NCBI GenBank assembly: GCA_028274465.1
Contig: CM051458.1
Coordinates: 39,656,744-39,720,743, forward strand
DNA length: 64,000 bases
Direction: 5' to 3'
Source of the DNA: Plantago ovata
Lineage: Eukaryota > Streptophyta > Magnoliopsida > Lamiales > Plantaginaceae
Part shown: piece after piece, positions 14,201 to 26,800 of the stretch
Position numbering within the stretch: the first letter of the stretch is position 1
Layout of the letters: every line of letters starts with the position of its first letter
Notes under the pieces: generated by a model
The model's input: the letters and a program-made list of their open reading frames with translations, nothing else
Database searches by the model: none
Told to the model about the DNA's origin: nothing
Translations under genes and position numbers: made by a program

Positions 14201-17200
14201 CCCATACCCTTACAAACTAGATTAGTTGTCTATTGATTCATTCATCACTTTCTATTACTTTAGTTAGATGAAAGATACAATCCCATGCAAAGAATGAGTT
14301 GTATGTCTTCCCTTTATCTAGAACAACAACTAGATCACTAGATTAGTTAGATTGCTTATAGAGTGTTCCGTTTTGATATCCCTTTCCGAAACATAGGAGA
14401 GAACTAACTACAAGTACTAGAGTTATATACACAATCAAATAAGAAGTTCCCTTGCTTCCTTAATGAGCAAGTTATAGAGTCCATTGAATCTAACCTATCT
14501 ATTGTGCTTACTAACTAGATGATTCATTCATCCACTTTCTATTGCTTTACGTAGATGAAAGATACAATGCCATGTAAAGAATGAGTTGTATGTAAGAACA
14601 ACTACTAGATCAACTACTAGATCACTAGATTAGTTAGATTGCTGTTTAGAGTGTTCCATTTGATATCCCTTTCCAAACATAGCAGAGAACTAATACAAGT
14701 ACTAGAGTTATATACACAATCAATAAGAAGTCCCTTGCTTCCTTAATGAGCAAGTTATAGAGTCCATTGAAACTAACCTATCTATTGTGCTTACTAACTA
14801 GATGATTCATTCATCACTTTCTATTGCTTTACGTAGATGAAAGATACAATGCCATGTAAAGAATGAGTTGTATGTATAGAACAACACTAGATAAACTACT
14901 AGATCACTAGATTAGTTAGATTGCTATTTAGAGTGTTCCATTATGATATCCCTTTCCTCAAACATAGCAGAGAACTAACTACAAGTACTATAGCTGGAAC
15001 TAACCTTTCCATACCCTTACAAACTAGATTAGTTGTCTATTGATTCATTCATTCACTTTCTATTACTTTAGTTAGATGAAGATACAATCCCATGCAAAGA
15101 ATGAGTTGTATGTCTTCCCTTTATCTAGAACAACAACTAGATCACTAGATTAGTTAGATTGCTATATAGAGTGTTCCGTTATGATATCCCTTTCCGCAAA
15201 CATAGGAGAGAACTAACTACAAGTACTAGAGTTATATACACAATCAAATAAGAAGTCCCTTGCTTCCTTAATGAGCAAGTTAAGAGTCCATTGAAACTAA
15301 CCTATCTATTGTGCTTACTAACTAGATGATTCATTCATCCACTTTCTATTGCTTTACGTAGATGAAAGATACAATGCCATGTAAAGAATGAGTTGTATGT
15401 ATAGAACAACTATCTAGATCAACTACTAGATCACTAGATTAGTTAGATTGTGTTAGAGTGTTCCATTATGATATCCTTTCCTCAAACATAGCAGAGAACT
15501 AACTACAAGTACTAGAGTTATATACACAATCAAATAAGAAGTTCCCTTGCTTCCTTAATGAGCAAGTTATAGAGTCCATTGAAACTAACCTATCTTGTGC
15601 TTACTAACTAGATGATTCATTCATCCACTTTCTATTGCTTTACGTAGATGAAAGATACAATGCCATGTAAAGAATGAGTTGTATGTATAGAACAACTACT
15701 AGATCAACTACTAGATCATTAGATTAGTTAGATTGCTATTAGAGTGTTCCATTATGATATCCCTTTCCTCAAACATAGCAGAGAACTAACTACAAGTACT
15801 ATAGCTGAAACTAACCTTTCCATTCCTTACAAACTAGATTAGTTGTCTATTGATTCATTCATTCACTTTCTATTACTTTAGTTAGATGAAAGATACAATC
15901 CCATGCAAAGAATGAGTTGTATGTCTTCCCTTTATCTAGAACAACAACTAGATCACTAGATTAGTTAGATTGCTATATAGAGTGTTCCGTTATGATATCC
16001 CTTTCCGCAAACATAGGAGAGAACTAACTACAAGTACTAGAGTTATATACACAATCAATAAGAAGTCCCTTGTTCCTTAATGAGCAAGTTAAAGAGTCCA
16101 TTGAAACTAACCTATCTATTGTGCTTACTAACTAGATGATTCATTCATCCACTTTCTATTGCTTTACGTAGATGAAAGATACAATGCATGAAGAATGAGT
16201 TGTATGTATAGAACAACTACTAGATCAACTACTAGATCACTAGATTAGTTAGATTGGTTAGAGTGTTTCCATTATGATATCCCTTTCCTCAAACATAGCA
16301 GAGAACTAACTACAAGTACTAGAGTTATATACACAATCAAATAGAATTTCCTTGCTTCTTAATGAGCAAGTTATAGAGTCCATTGAAACTAACCTATCTA
16401 TTGTGCTTACTAACTAGATGATTCATTCATCCACTTTCTATTGCTTTAGTAGATGAAAGATACAATGCCCTGTAAAGAATGAGTTGTATGTATAGAACAC
16501 TACTAGATCAACTACTAGATCACTAGATTAGTTAGATTGCTATTAGAGTGTTCCATTATGATATCCCTTTCCTCAAACATAGCAGAGAACTAACTACAAG
16601 TACTATAGCTGAAACTAACCTTTCCATTACCGTTACAAACTAGATAGTTGTCTATTGATTCATTCATCCACTTCTATTGCTTTAGTTAGATGAAGATACA
16701 ATCCCATGCAAAGAATGAGTTGTATGTCTTCCCTTTATCTAGAACAACAACTAGATCACTAGATTAGTTGAGATTGCTCTATAGAGTGTTCCGTTATGAT
16801 ATCCTTTCCGCAAACATAGGAGAGAACTAACTACAAGTACTAGAGTTATTCACAATCAAATAAGAAGTCCCTTGCTTCCTTAATGAGCAAGTTAAAGAGT
16901 CCATTGAAACTAACCTATCTATTGTGCTACTAACTAGATGATTCATTCATCCCCTTTCTATTGCTTTACGTAGATGAAAGATACAAGCCATGTAAAGAAT
17001 GAGTGTTGTATGTATAGACAACTACTAGATCACTAGATTAGTTAGATTGCTATTTAGAGTGTTCCATTATGATATCCCTTTCCTCAAACATAGCAGAGAA
17101 CTAACTACAAGTACTATAGCTGAAACTAACCTTTCCATTACGTTACAAACTAGATTAGTTGTCTATTGATTCATTCATTCACTTTCTATGCTTTAGGTAG

Positions 17201-17587
17201 ATGAAAGATACAATCCCATGCAAAGAATGAGTTGTATGTCTTCCCTTTCTCTAGAACAACAATAGATCACTAGATTAGTTAGTGCTACATAGAGTGTTCC
17301 GTTATGATATCCTTTCGGCAAACATAGGAGAGAACTAACTACAAGTACTAGAGTTATATACACATCAAATAAGACGTCCCCTTTTGCTTAAGAGCAAGTT
17401 AAAGAGTCCATTGAAACTAACCTATCTATTGTGCTTACTACCTAGATGATTCATTCATCCCCTTTCTATTGCTTTACGTAAGAGAAGGATACAATGCCAT
17501 GTAAAGAATGAGTTGTATGTATAGAAACAACTACTAGATCACTAACTCTAGATCACTAGATTAGTGATTGCTATTTGAGTGTCCATT

Positions 17588-17687
17588 NNNNNNNNNNNNN
17601 NNNNNNNNNNNNNNNNNNNNNNNNNNNNNNNNNNNNNNNNNNNNNNNNNNNNNNNNNNNNNNNNNNNNNNNNNNNNNNNNNNNNNNN
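17588..17687. other. Assembly gap (100 N)
   Basis: Exactly 100 undetermined bases. A round number of N usually marks a scaffold join of unknown size. The satellite is forward on the left side. On the right side there is first non-satellite DNA and then satellite in reverse orientation, so the join carries no sequence evidence of contiguity. Confidence 0.95.
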
Positions 17688-17710
17688 TAGGTTGGAAACG
17701 AAGCAAGTGT
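17688..17710. other. Short unassigned flank
   Basis: These 23 bases between the gap and the TGTAACAC of the LTR-like block do not match the satellite. They could be flanking host DNA, the end of another element, or the beginning of the same LTR. Confidence 0.4.
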
Positions 17711-17908
17711 TGTAACACACCGTTTTTTTTTTTTTTTTATTATTTATTTAATTATTATTTTATTATTTATTATTTAATTATTTATTTTAGTTAATTAATT
17801 ATCAGAGTAAATTATTATTCGATAATTATTTAATTATTTTCGCGTAAACCTAATTCGTCTCGTTACGTTTGGACCGAGCTGGAAAGACTGGACATTCTGA
17901 CTCCTTTT

Positions 17909-17977
17909 GGCCCACTCTAGTAACCCAGTCAACTTGGCCCATTGACCGGCCCATTTGATATTCAACCCTAACCCTAA
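17909..17977 (+). promoter_or_regulatory. Site II cluster plus telo-box promoter motifs
   Basis: Three GGCCCA elements (the reverse complement of the site II core TGGGCC) lie at 17909-17914, 17936-17941 and 17948-17953. They are followed by a double telo-box, AACCCTAACCCTAA, at 17964-17977. In plants this pairing is known from promoters of ribosomal-protein and other growth-related genes, and it is also met in some LTR promoters. The purine-rich leader begins about 40 bp downstream. No clear TATA box is seen at the expected spacing. Confidence 0.55.
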
Positions 17978-18431
17978 TCCATTACCATCACCCTCATTCT
18001 CATTTGCTTTCCGTCAAAACAAAAAGAAAGGGAGAGAAAGAAAGAGAGAAGAGAAAAGAGAAAAGAGAAAGAAGGAATCTCAGCAGCTGCCGCCGCCGTT
18101 CATCGCCGCCGTCAGCTCCGGTCCGTGCCGCCGCCGAGCCGCTCCGTCCGCCATCACCCGAGATTCACCGCGCCTCTCCGTCAAACGCCGCGCCGCCGCA
18201 TCAATCGATCGATCCGGATTCGGTTTTGTTCGCCGTTTCCGCCGATCGATCCACCGTTTCCGCCGCCGTTCGTCTCCTGCTTGCGCGCCGTTGCCGTTCA
18301 GTCCGTTCGTCACTGCGCGCTCCGTACGCCGCGCCGCCACCTCCGTTCCGTTCGATCGCGTCCTCTGTCTCTCGGGCGCCGTCGATTCGTCCGGCCGGTT
18401 TGTTCTCCGATCTGTTGCTCTGAGTCGATCG

Positions 18432-18530
18432 GTAAGTCGGTTCAACCTTTCTGTTCGGGTTCGGTTTTGTTTTCGATTCGATTCGAATCTTTTTTTAATT
18501 CTATTTTCCTTTCGATTTATTCGTTTGCAG
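18432..18530 (+). other. Possible leader intron (GT-AG, 99 bp)
   Basis: A good donor (ATCG followed by GTAAGT at 18432) is paired with a T-rich tract and acceptor TTCGTTTGCAG ending at 18530. Intervening DNA is strongly T-rich, as plant introns are. If real, it would be a spliced 5' leader of an LTR transcript or of a host gene. The evidence is motif-level only. Confidence 0.3.
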
Positions 18531-19107
18531 ATTGTTTAAACCTTTCTTTCAATCCGAAGGTAAATTTCGTTTCCTTGCTACTGCTCTCGATTTTTGATTC
18601 GTTCTCGTTTTCTGATTTGGACTTTTTACCCTTGGACGGTTTTGCCCTTGAACGATCTGACTGTGTTGTTTATTTCGAACCGAGAACCGGGACTTAGGAT
18701 TCGTTAGGTTGTTAGATTGTAGTTACTGGTTGCTGGACTTGTGACTTTTGACCTCGTATGTTTGACTTTGCCTTACTGTTTGACCTCGGAAGGACTTTTG
18801 GACTCCGTTGTTATGTTTTGGATTCTTTGTGGACTGATTTGGGAAACTTTAAAACCTAAAGGACCTTTTTGCAGTTTACTTTTGACCGTAGTTGACTAAC
18901 AGTAGGCTTGTATCGTAAACCTTGTTGTTTTGAGAAGACTGTTAAGTGTTGGAACTTCTGTTTAGTTTATTCTGTCGGTTTCGAAAAGGGTTTTTCTTGC
19001 AATTTACCCCCTGAGGGTATTTTGGTAATTTCCAGAATCTGAAAATCGAAAGAGTTTCTGAAAATGTTTTAAACTTAGTTTCTGGTTTTGTAAGTTAGAA
19101 AGGACTT

Positions 19108-19180
19108 GACTTGCTAGCTTAGTTGGTAGGTCTTTGTGTGACTAACTCAGAGGTCCCGAGTTCGAACCCCGACTTTACCA
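19108..19180 (+). other. tRNA-like segment with pol III A and B boxes (SINE head or tRNA relic)
   Basis: TAGCTTAGTTGG at 19115-19126 matches the RNA polymerase III A box. AGTTCGAACCC at 19159-19169 matches the B box except for its first base. The 32-bp spacing between them is normal for a tRNA. ACCA follows at 19177-19180 and a TTTTT run at about 19185. Acceptor-stem pairing is poor (19108-19114 against 19173-19179) and the T stem has mismatches, so this is not a functional tRNA gene. A tRNA-derived SINE head or a fortuitous promoter within the LTR-like block are the likely readings. Confidence 0.5.
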
Positions 19181-19812
19181 TCCCTTTTTCAACCTTTTTC
19201 TTTCCGTCTGTTCGACTTCTAAGTTGTGTTAGTACTTTCTTGTTAGGTTCTCCGTTGTCCGTAAACCCGTAAGCTCATTTCTTGTTGAAGGTCGTTTGCT
19301 CGTAAGCTAAGGTGAGTGTTCACCCCTAAACCTATTATTTGCGAAAAACTGGAAGGCTATGTGACTGTTTGTATCTATTACTATATACTGTTTACTGTAT
19401 GCTCCCGCGTAAAAGTATAAGTCCTAAGTATGACTTTTTACATTTTTGTTTATTGCTACTCTGTTCTGGACTGACCTTTCTGCAGGAACACCTCTCGGTG
19501 TTAACTATCTGTATCTGTTGTTCTGTATCTGTTCTGTTTCTGTGTGACCGGTCGATTAGGTTATGGTTAGGTAGGCTTGGGTAGTAGAGGACTATCGGGT
19601 TTGCTTGATCGTGGCCTAGTCTATTCCCTTTTAGACGCGAGGCAGAAGTCGCTGAGGTCTATTAGGGTCGTAGGATCTGTTTCCCCAAAGTACACGGGGG
19701 TTTCTGTTTCTGTCCGGAGTTGTGCACCCTCTGGAGGGAGTTATAAGGGCATTCTGGGAGTAGGAGCAATAAGGCGGGCTGCACCAACGGTCTACAACCT
19801 ATCTGTTCTGAT
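19181..19812. other. Non-coding remainder of the LTR-like block
   Basis: This stretch is T- and G-rich single-copy-looking DNA with many short CTGT motifs. The reading frames at 19339-19822 are short and show no recognisable domain. TCTACA at 19796 is the best candidate LTR end; the following 16 bases belong neither to it nor clearly to the satellite, which is recognisable from 19813. Confidence 0.5.
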
Positions 19813-20889
19813 ATCTAACTAATCTAGTGATCTAGTAGTTGTTCTATACATACAACTCATTCTTTACATGGCATTGTATCTTTCATCTACGTAAAGCAAT
19901 AGAAAGTGGATGAATGAATCATCTAGTTATTAAGCACAATAGATAGGTTAGTTTCAATGGACTCTATAACTTGCTCATTAAGGAAGCAAGGGAACTTCTT
20001 ATTTGATTGTGTATATAACTCTAGTACTTGTAGTTAGTTCTCTGCTATGTTTGAGGAAAGTGATATCATAATGGAACACTCTAAACAGCAATCTAACTAA
20101 TCTAGTGATCTAGTAGTTGATCTAGTAGTTGTTCTATACATACAACTCATTCTTTACATGGCATTGTATCTTTCATCTACGTAAAGCAATAGAAAGTGGA
20201 TGAATGAATCATCTAGTTAGTAATCACAATAGATAGGTTAGTTTCAATGGAATCTATTACTTGCTCATTAAGGAAGCAAGGGAACTTCTTATTTGATTGT
20301 GTATATAACTCTAGTACTTGTCGTTAGTTCTCTCCTATGTTTGCGGAAAGGGATATCAAACGGAACACTCTGTAGAGCAATCTAACTAATCTACTGAACT
20401 ACTTGCTGTTCTAGATAAAGGGAAGATATACAACTCATTCTTTGCATGGGATTGTATCTTTCATCTACCTAAAGCATTAGAAAGTGGATGAATGAATCAA
20501 TAGACATCTAATCTAGTTTGTAACGGTAATGGAAAGGTTAGTTTCAGCTATAGTATTTGTAGTTAGTTCTCTGCTATGTTTGAGGAAAGGGATATCATAA
20601 TGGAACACTCTAAATAGCAATCTAACTAATCTAGTGATCTAGTAGTTGTTCTATACATACAACTCATTCTTTACATGGCATTGTATCTTTCATCTACGTA
20701 AAGCAATAGAAAGTGGATGAATGAATCATCTAGTTAGTAAGCACAATAGATAGGTTAGTTTCAATGGACTCTATAACTTGCTCATTAAGGAATCAAGGGA
20801 ACTTCTTATTTGATTGTGTATATAACTCTAGTACTTGTAGTTAGTTCTCTGCTATGTTTGAGGAAAGTGATATCATAATGGAACACTCT

Positions 20890-23800
20890 AAACAGAAATC
20901 TAACTAATCTAGTGATCTAGTAGTTGATCTAGTAGTTGTTCTATACATACAACTCATTCTTTACATGGCATTGTATCTTTCATCTACGTAAAGCAATAGA
21001 AAGTGGATGAATGAATCATCTAGTTAGTAAGCACAATAGATAGGTTAGTTTCAATGGACTCTATTACTTGCTCATTAAGGAAGCAAGGGAACTTCTTATT
21101 TGATTGTGTATATAACTCTAGTACTTGTCGTTAGTTCTCTCCTATGTTTGCGGAAAGGGATATCAAAACGGAACACTCTGTAGAGCAATCTAACTAATCT
21201 ACTGAACTAGTTGCTGTTCTAGATAAAGGGAAGACATACAACTCATTCTTTGCATGGGATTGTATCTTTCATCTAACTAAAGTAATAGAAATTGAATGAA
21301 TGAATCAATAGACAACTAATCTAGTTTGTAAGGGTAATGGAAAGGTTAGTTCCAGCTATAGTACTTGTAGTTAGTTCTCTTCTATGTTTGAGGAAATGGA
21401 TATCACAATGGAACACTCTAAATAGCAATCTAACTAATCTAGTGATCTAGTAGTTGTTCTATACATACAACTCATTCTTTACATGGCATTGTATCTTTCA
21501 TCTACGTAAAGCAATAGAAAGTGGATGAATGAATCATCTAGTTAGTAAGCACAATAGATAGGTTAGTTTCAATGGACTCTTTAACTTTCTCATTAAGGAA
21601 TCAAGGGGACTTCTTATTTGATTGTGTATATAACTCTAGTACTTGTAGTTAGTTCTTTCCTATGTTTGCGGAGAGGGATATCTAGCGGAACACTCTATGT
21701 AGCAATCTAACTAATCTAGTGATTTAGTTGTTGTTTTAGATAAAGGGAAGATATACAACTCATTCTTTGCATGGGATTGTATCTTTCATCTACATAAAGC
21801 ATTAGAAAGTGGATGAATGAATCAATAGACAACTAATCTAGTTTGTAACGGTAATGGAAAGGTTAGTTTCAGCTATAGTACTTGTAGTTAGTTCTCTGCT
21901 ATGTTTGAGGAAAGGGATATCATAGTGGAACACTCTAAATAGCAATCTAACTAATCTAGTGATCTATTAGTTGTTCTATACATACAACTCATTCTTTACA
22001 TGGCATTGTATCTTTCATCTACGTAAAGCAATAGAAAGTGGATGAATGAATCATCTAGTTAGTAAGAACAATAGATAGGTTAGTTTCAATGGACTCTATA
22101 ACTTGCTCATTAAGGAAGCAAGGGAACTTCTTATTTGATTGTGTATATAACTCTAGTACTTGTCGTTAGTTCTCTCCTATGTTTGCGGAAAGGGATATCA
22201 AAACGGAACACTCTATAGAGCAATCTAACTAATCTACTGAACTAGTTGCTGTTCTGAATAAAGGGAAGACATACAACTCATTCTTTGCATGGGATTGTAT
22301 CTTTCATCTAACTAAAGTAATAGAAAGTGAATGAATGAATCAATAGACAACTAATCTAGTTTGTAAGGGTAATGGAAAGGTTAGTTCCAGCTATAGTACT
22401 TGTAGTTAGTTCTCTGCTATGTTTGAGGAAAGGGATATCATAATGGAACAGTCTAAATAGCAATCTAACTAATCTAGTGATCTAGTAGTTGTTCTATACA
22501 TACAACTCATTCTTTACATGGCATTGTATCTTTCATCTACGTAAAGCAATAGAAAGTGGATGAATGAATCATCTAGTTAGTAAGAACAATAGATAGGTTA
22601 GTTTCAATGGACTCTATAACTTGCTCATTAAGGAAGCAAGGGAACTTCTTATTTGATTGTGTATATAACTCTAGTACTTGTCGTTAGTTCTCTCCTATGT
22701 TTGCGGAAAGGGATATCAAAACGGAACACTCTGTAGAGCAATCTAACTAATCTACTGAACTACTTGCTGTTCTAGATAAAGGGAAGATATACAACTCATT
22801 CTTTGCATGGGATTGTATCTTTCATCTACCTAAAGCATTAGAAAGTAGATGAATGAATCATCTAGTTAGTAAGAACAATAGATAGGTTAGTTTCAATGGA
22901 CTCTATAACTTGCTCATTAAGGAAGCAAGGGAACTTCTTATTTGATTGTGTATATAACTCTAGTACTTGTCGTTAGTTCTCTCCTATGTTTGCGGAAAGG
23001 GATATCAAAACGGAACACTCTGTAGAGCAATCTAACTAATCTACTGAACTACTTGCTGTTCTAGATAAAGGGAAGATATACAACTCATTCTTTGCATGGG
23101 ATTGTATCTTTCATCTACCTAAAGCATTAGAAAGTGGATGAATGAATCAATAGACAACTAATCTAGTTTGTAACGGTAATGGAAAGGTTAGTTTCAGCTA
23201 TAGTACTTGTAGTTAGTTCTCTGCTATGTTTGAGGAAAGGGATATCATAATGGAACACTCTAAATAGCAATCTAACTAATCTAGTGATCTAGTAGTTGAT
23301 CTAGTAGTTGTTCTATACATACAACTCATTCTTTACATGGCATTGTATCTTTCATCTACGTAAAGCAATAGAAAGTGGATGAATGAATCATCTAGTTAGT
23401 AAGCACAATAGATAGGTTAGTTTCAATGGACTCTATTACTTGCTCATTAAGGAAGCAAGGGAACTTCTTATTTGATTGTGTATATAACTCTAGTACTTGT
23501 CGTTAGTTCTCTCCTATGTTTGCGGAAAGGGATATCAAAACGGAACACTCTGTAGAGCAATCTAACTAATCTACTGAACTAGTTGCTGTTCTAGATAAAG
23601 GGAAGACATACAACTCATTCTTTGCATGGGATTGTATCTTTCATCTAACTAAAGTAATAGAAATTGAATGAATGAATCAATAGACAACTAATCTAGTTTG
23701 TAAGGGTAATGGAAAGGTTAGTTCCAGCTATAGTACTTGTAGTTAGTTCTCTTCTATGTTTGAGGAAATGGATATCACAATGGAACACTCTAAATAGCAA

Positions 23801-26800
23801 TCTAACTAATCTAGTGATCTAGTAGTTGTTCTATACATACAACTCATTCTTTACATGGCATTGTATCTTTCATCTACGTAAAGCAATAGAAAGTGGATGA
23901 ATGAATCATCTAGTTAGTAAGCACAATAGATAGGTTAGTTTCAATGGACTCTTTAACTTTCTCATTAAGGAATCAAGGGGACTTCTTATTTGATTGTGTA
24001 TATAACTCTAGTACTTGTAGTTAGTTCTTTCCTATGTTTGCGGAGAGGGATATCTAGCGGAACACTCTATGTAGCAATCTAACTAATCTAGTGATTTAGT
24101 TGTTGTTTTAGATAAAGGGAAGATATACAACTCATTCTTTGCATGGGATTGTATCTTTCATCTACATAAAGCATTAGAAAGTGGATGAATGAATCAATAG
24201 ACAACTAATCTAGTTTGTAACGGTAATGGAAAGGTTAGTTTCAGCTATAGTACTTGTAGTTAGTTCTCTGCTATGTTTGAGGAAAGGGATATCATAGTGG
24301 AACACTCTAAATAGCAATCTAACTAATCTAGTGATCTATTAGTTGTTCTATACATACAACTCATTCTTTACATGGCATTGTATCTTTCATCTACGTAAAG
24401 CAATAGAAAGTGGATGAATGAATCATCTAGTTAGTAAGAACAATAGATAGGTTAGTTTCAATGGACTCTATAACTTGCTCATTAAGGAAGCAAGGGAACT
24501 TCTTATTTGATTGTGTATATAACTCTAGTACTTGTCGTTAGTTCTCTCCTATGTTTGCGGAAAGGGATATCAAAACGGAACACTCTATAGAGCAATCTAA
24601 CTAATCTACTGAACTAGTTGCTGTTCTGAATAAAGGGAAGACATACAACTCATTCTTTGCATGGGATTGTATCTTTCATCTAACTAAAGTAATAGAAAGT
24701 GAATGAATGAATCAATAGACAACTAATCTAGTTTGTAAGGGTAATGGAAAGGTTAGTTCCAGCTATAGTACTTGTAGTTAGTTCTCTGCTATGTTTGAGG
24801 AAAGGGATATCATAATGGAACAGTCTAAATAGCAATCTAACTAATCTAGTGATCTAGTAGTTGTTCTATACATACAACTCATTCTTTACATGGCATTGTA
24901 TCTTTCATCTACGTAAAGCAATAGAAAGTGGATGAATGAATCATCTAGTTAGTAAGAACAATAGATAGGTTAGTTTCAATGGACTCTATAACTTGCTCAT
25001 TAAGGAAGCAAGGGAACTTCTTATTTGATTGTGTATATATCTCTAGTACTTGTCGTTAGTTCTCTCCTATGTTTGCGGAAAGGGATATCAAAACGGAACA
25101 CTCTGTAGAGCAATCTAACTAATCTACTGAACTACTTGCTGTTCTAGATAAAGGGAAGATATACAACTCATTCTTTGCATGGGATTGTATCTTTCATCTA
25201 CCTAAAGCATTAGAAAGTAGATGAATGAATCATCTAGTTAGTAAGAACAATAGATAGGTTAGTTTCAATGGACTCTATAACTTGCTCATTAAGGAAGCAA
25301 GGGAACTTCTTATTTGATTGTGTATATAACTCTAGTACTTGTCGTTAGTTCTCTCCTATGTTTGCGGAAAGGGATATCAAAACGGAACACTCTGTAGAGC
25401 AATCTAACTAATCTACTGAACTACTTGCTGTTCTAGATAAAGGGAAGATATACAACTCATTCTTTGCATGGGATTGTATCTTTCATCTACCTAAAGCATT
25501 AGAAAGTGGATGAATGAATCAATAGACAACTAATCTAGTTTGTAACGGTAATGGAAAGGTTAGTTTCAGCTATAGTACTTGTAGTTAGTTCTCTGCTATG
25601 TTTGAGGAAAGGATATCATAATGGAACACTCTAAATAGCAATCTAACTAATCTAGTGATCTAGTAGGTGATCTAGTAGTTGTTCTATACATACAACTCAT
25701 TCTTTACATGGCATTGTATCTTTCATCTACGTAAAGCAATAGAAAGTGGATGAATGAATCATCTAGTTAGTAAGCACAATAGATAGGTTAGTTTCAATGG
25801 ACTCTATTACTTGCTCATTAAGGAAGCAAGGGAACTTCTTATTTGATTGTGTATATAACTCTAGTACTTGTCGTTAGTTCTCTCCTATGTTTGCGGAAAG
25901 GGATATCAAAACGGAACACTCTATAGAGCAATCTAACTAATCTACTGAACTAGTTGCTGTTCTAGATAAAGGGAAGACATACAACTCATTCTTTGCATGG
26001 GATTGTATCTTTCATCTAACTAAAGTAATAGAAATTGAATGAATGAATCAATAGACAACTAATCTAGTTTGTAAGGGAAATGGAAAGGTTAGTTCCAGCT
26101 ATAGTACTTGTAGTTAGTTCTCTTCTATGTTTGAGGAAATGGATATCACAATGGAACACTCTAAATAGCAATCTAACTAATCTAGTGATCTAGTAGTTGT
26201 TCTATACATACAACTCATTCTTTACATGGCATTGTATCTTTCATCTATGTAAAGCAATAGAAAGTGGATGAATGAATCATCTAGTTAGTAAGCACAATAG
26301 ATAGGTTAGTTTCAATGGACTCTTTAACTTTCTCATTAAGGAATCAAGGGGACTTCTTATTTGATTGTGTATATAACTCTAGTACTTGTAGTTAGTTCTT
26401 TCCTATGTTTGCGGAGAGGGATATCTAGCGGAACACTCTATGTAGCAATCTAACTAATCTAGTGATTTAGTTGTTGTTTTAGATAAAGGGAAGATATACA
26501 ACTCATTCTTTGCATGGGATTGTATCTTTCATCCACATAAAGCATTAGAAAGTGGATGAATGAATCAATAGACAACTAATCTAGTTTGTAACGGTAATGG
26601 AAAGGTTAGTTTCAGCTATAGTACTTGTAGTTAGTTCTCTGCTATGTTTGAGGAAAGGGACATCATAGTGGAACACTCTAGATAGCAATCTAACTAATCT
26701 AGTGATCTATTAGTTGTTCTATACATACAACTCATTCTTTACATGGCATTGTATCTTTCATCTACGTAAAGCAATAGAAAGTGGATGAATGAATCATCTA

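Larger units (their letters stand above)
1..17587 (+). repeat. Satellite array, forward orientation (A/B dimer family)
   Basis: The whole stretch is tandem satellite DNA. Each monomer can be phased on the recurring GATACAAT followed by a CATG and AAAGAATGAGTT motif. Successive starts at 1, 254, 543, 772, 1061, 1304, 1593 and 1871 show alternation of a short monomer (A, 229-253 bp) and a long one (B, 289 bp). A and B share most of their sequence, including GAGAACTAACTACAAGTACT and GATTCATTCATCCACTTTCT. B carries an extra block of about 60 bp containing TTATATACACAATCAAATAA. There are no long open reading frames. Toward the 3' end (about 16.0-17.6 kb) single-base gaps and small indels become frequent, as expected of poor consensus at a contig end. 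I do not recognise the family; a centromeric, pericentromeric or other heterochromatic role is possible but not shown by the sequence. Confidence 0.95.
17711..19796 (+). mobile_element. Putative Ty3/gypsy (Tekay/Del-like) LTR or LTR fragment
   Basis: This is the only long non-satellite, non-copia block in the window. It starts with TGTAACACAC, the typical start of many plant chromovirus LTRs. Next come a T run and a very AT-rich stretch (17721-17840), a promoter-like zone with site II and telo-box motifs, a purine-rich leader (18015-18075), a CCG-rich stretch (18085-18420) and T-rich non-coding DNA up to TCTACA at 19796. Open frames in 17955-18697 are low-complexity Arg/Ser/Pro translations present in several overlapping frames on both strands and show no domain. 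I infer an LTR of about 2.1 kb from this layout. No primer-binding site follows and no target duplication is visible, so it may be a solo or truncated LTR. The alternative is the 5' end of a host gene, since promoter motifs and possible 5' leader introns are present. Confidence 0.5.

Noticed and set aside
1-17587. CRISPR-like regular repeats
   Set aside because: Monomers of 229-289 bp are contiguous and similar over their whole length with no unique spacers, and the window is eukaryotic.
17964-17977. Interstitial telomere repeat
   Set aside because: Only two CCCTAA units are present beside site II motifs; this is a promoter telo-box, not a telomeric tract.
17955-18697. Overlapping open frames of 120-190 codons on both strands
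   Set aside because: They overlap in several frames, translate CCG and purine-rich low-complexity DNA into Arg/Pro/Ser runs, and show no domain. They fit an LTR leader or 5' untranslated region better than a gene.
19108-19180. Functional tRNA gene
   Set aside because: The A and B boxes are good but the acceptor stem does not pair and the T stem has mismatches.
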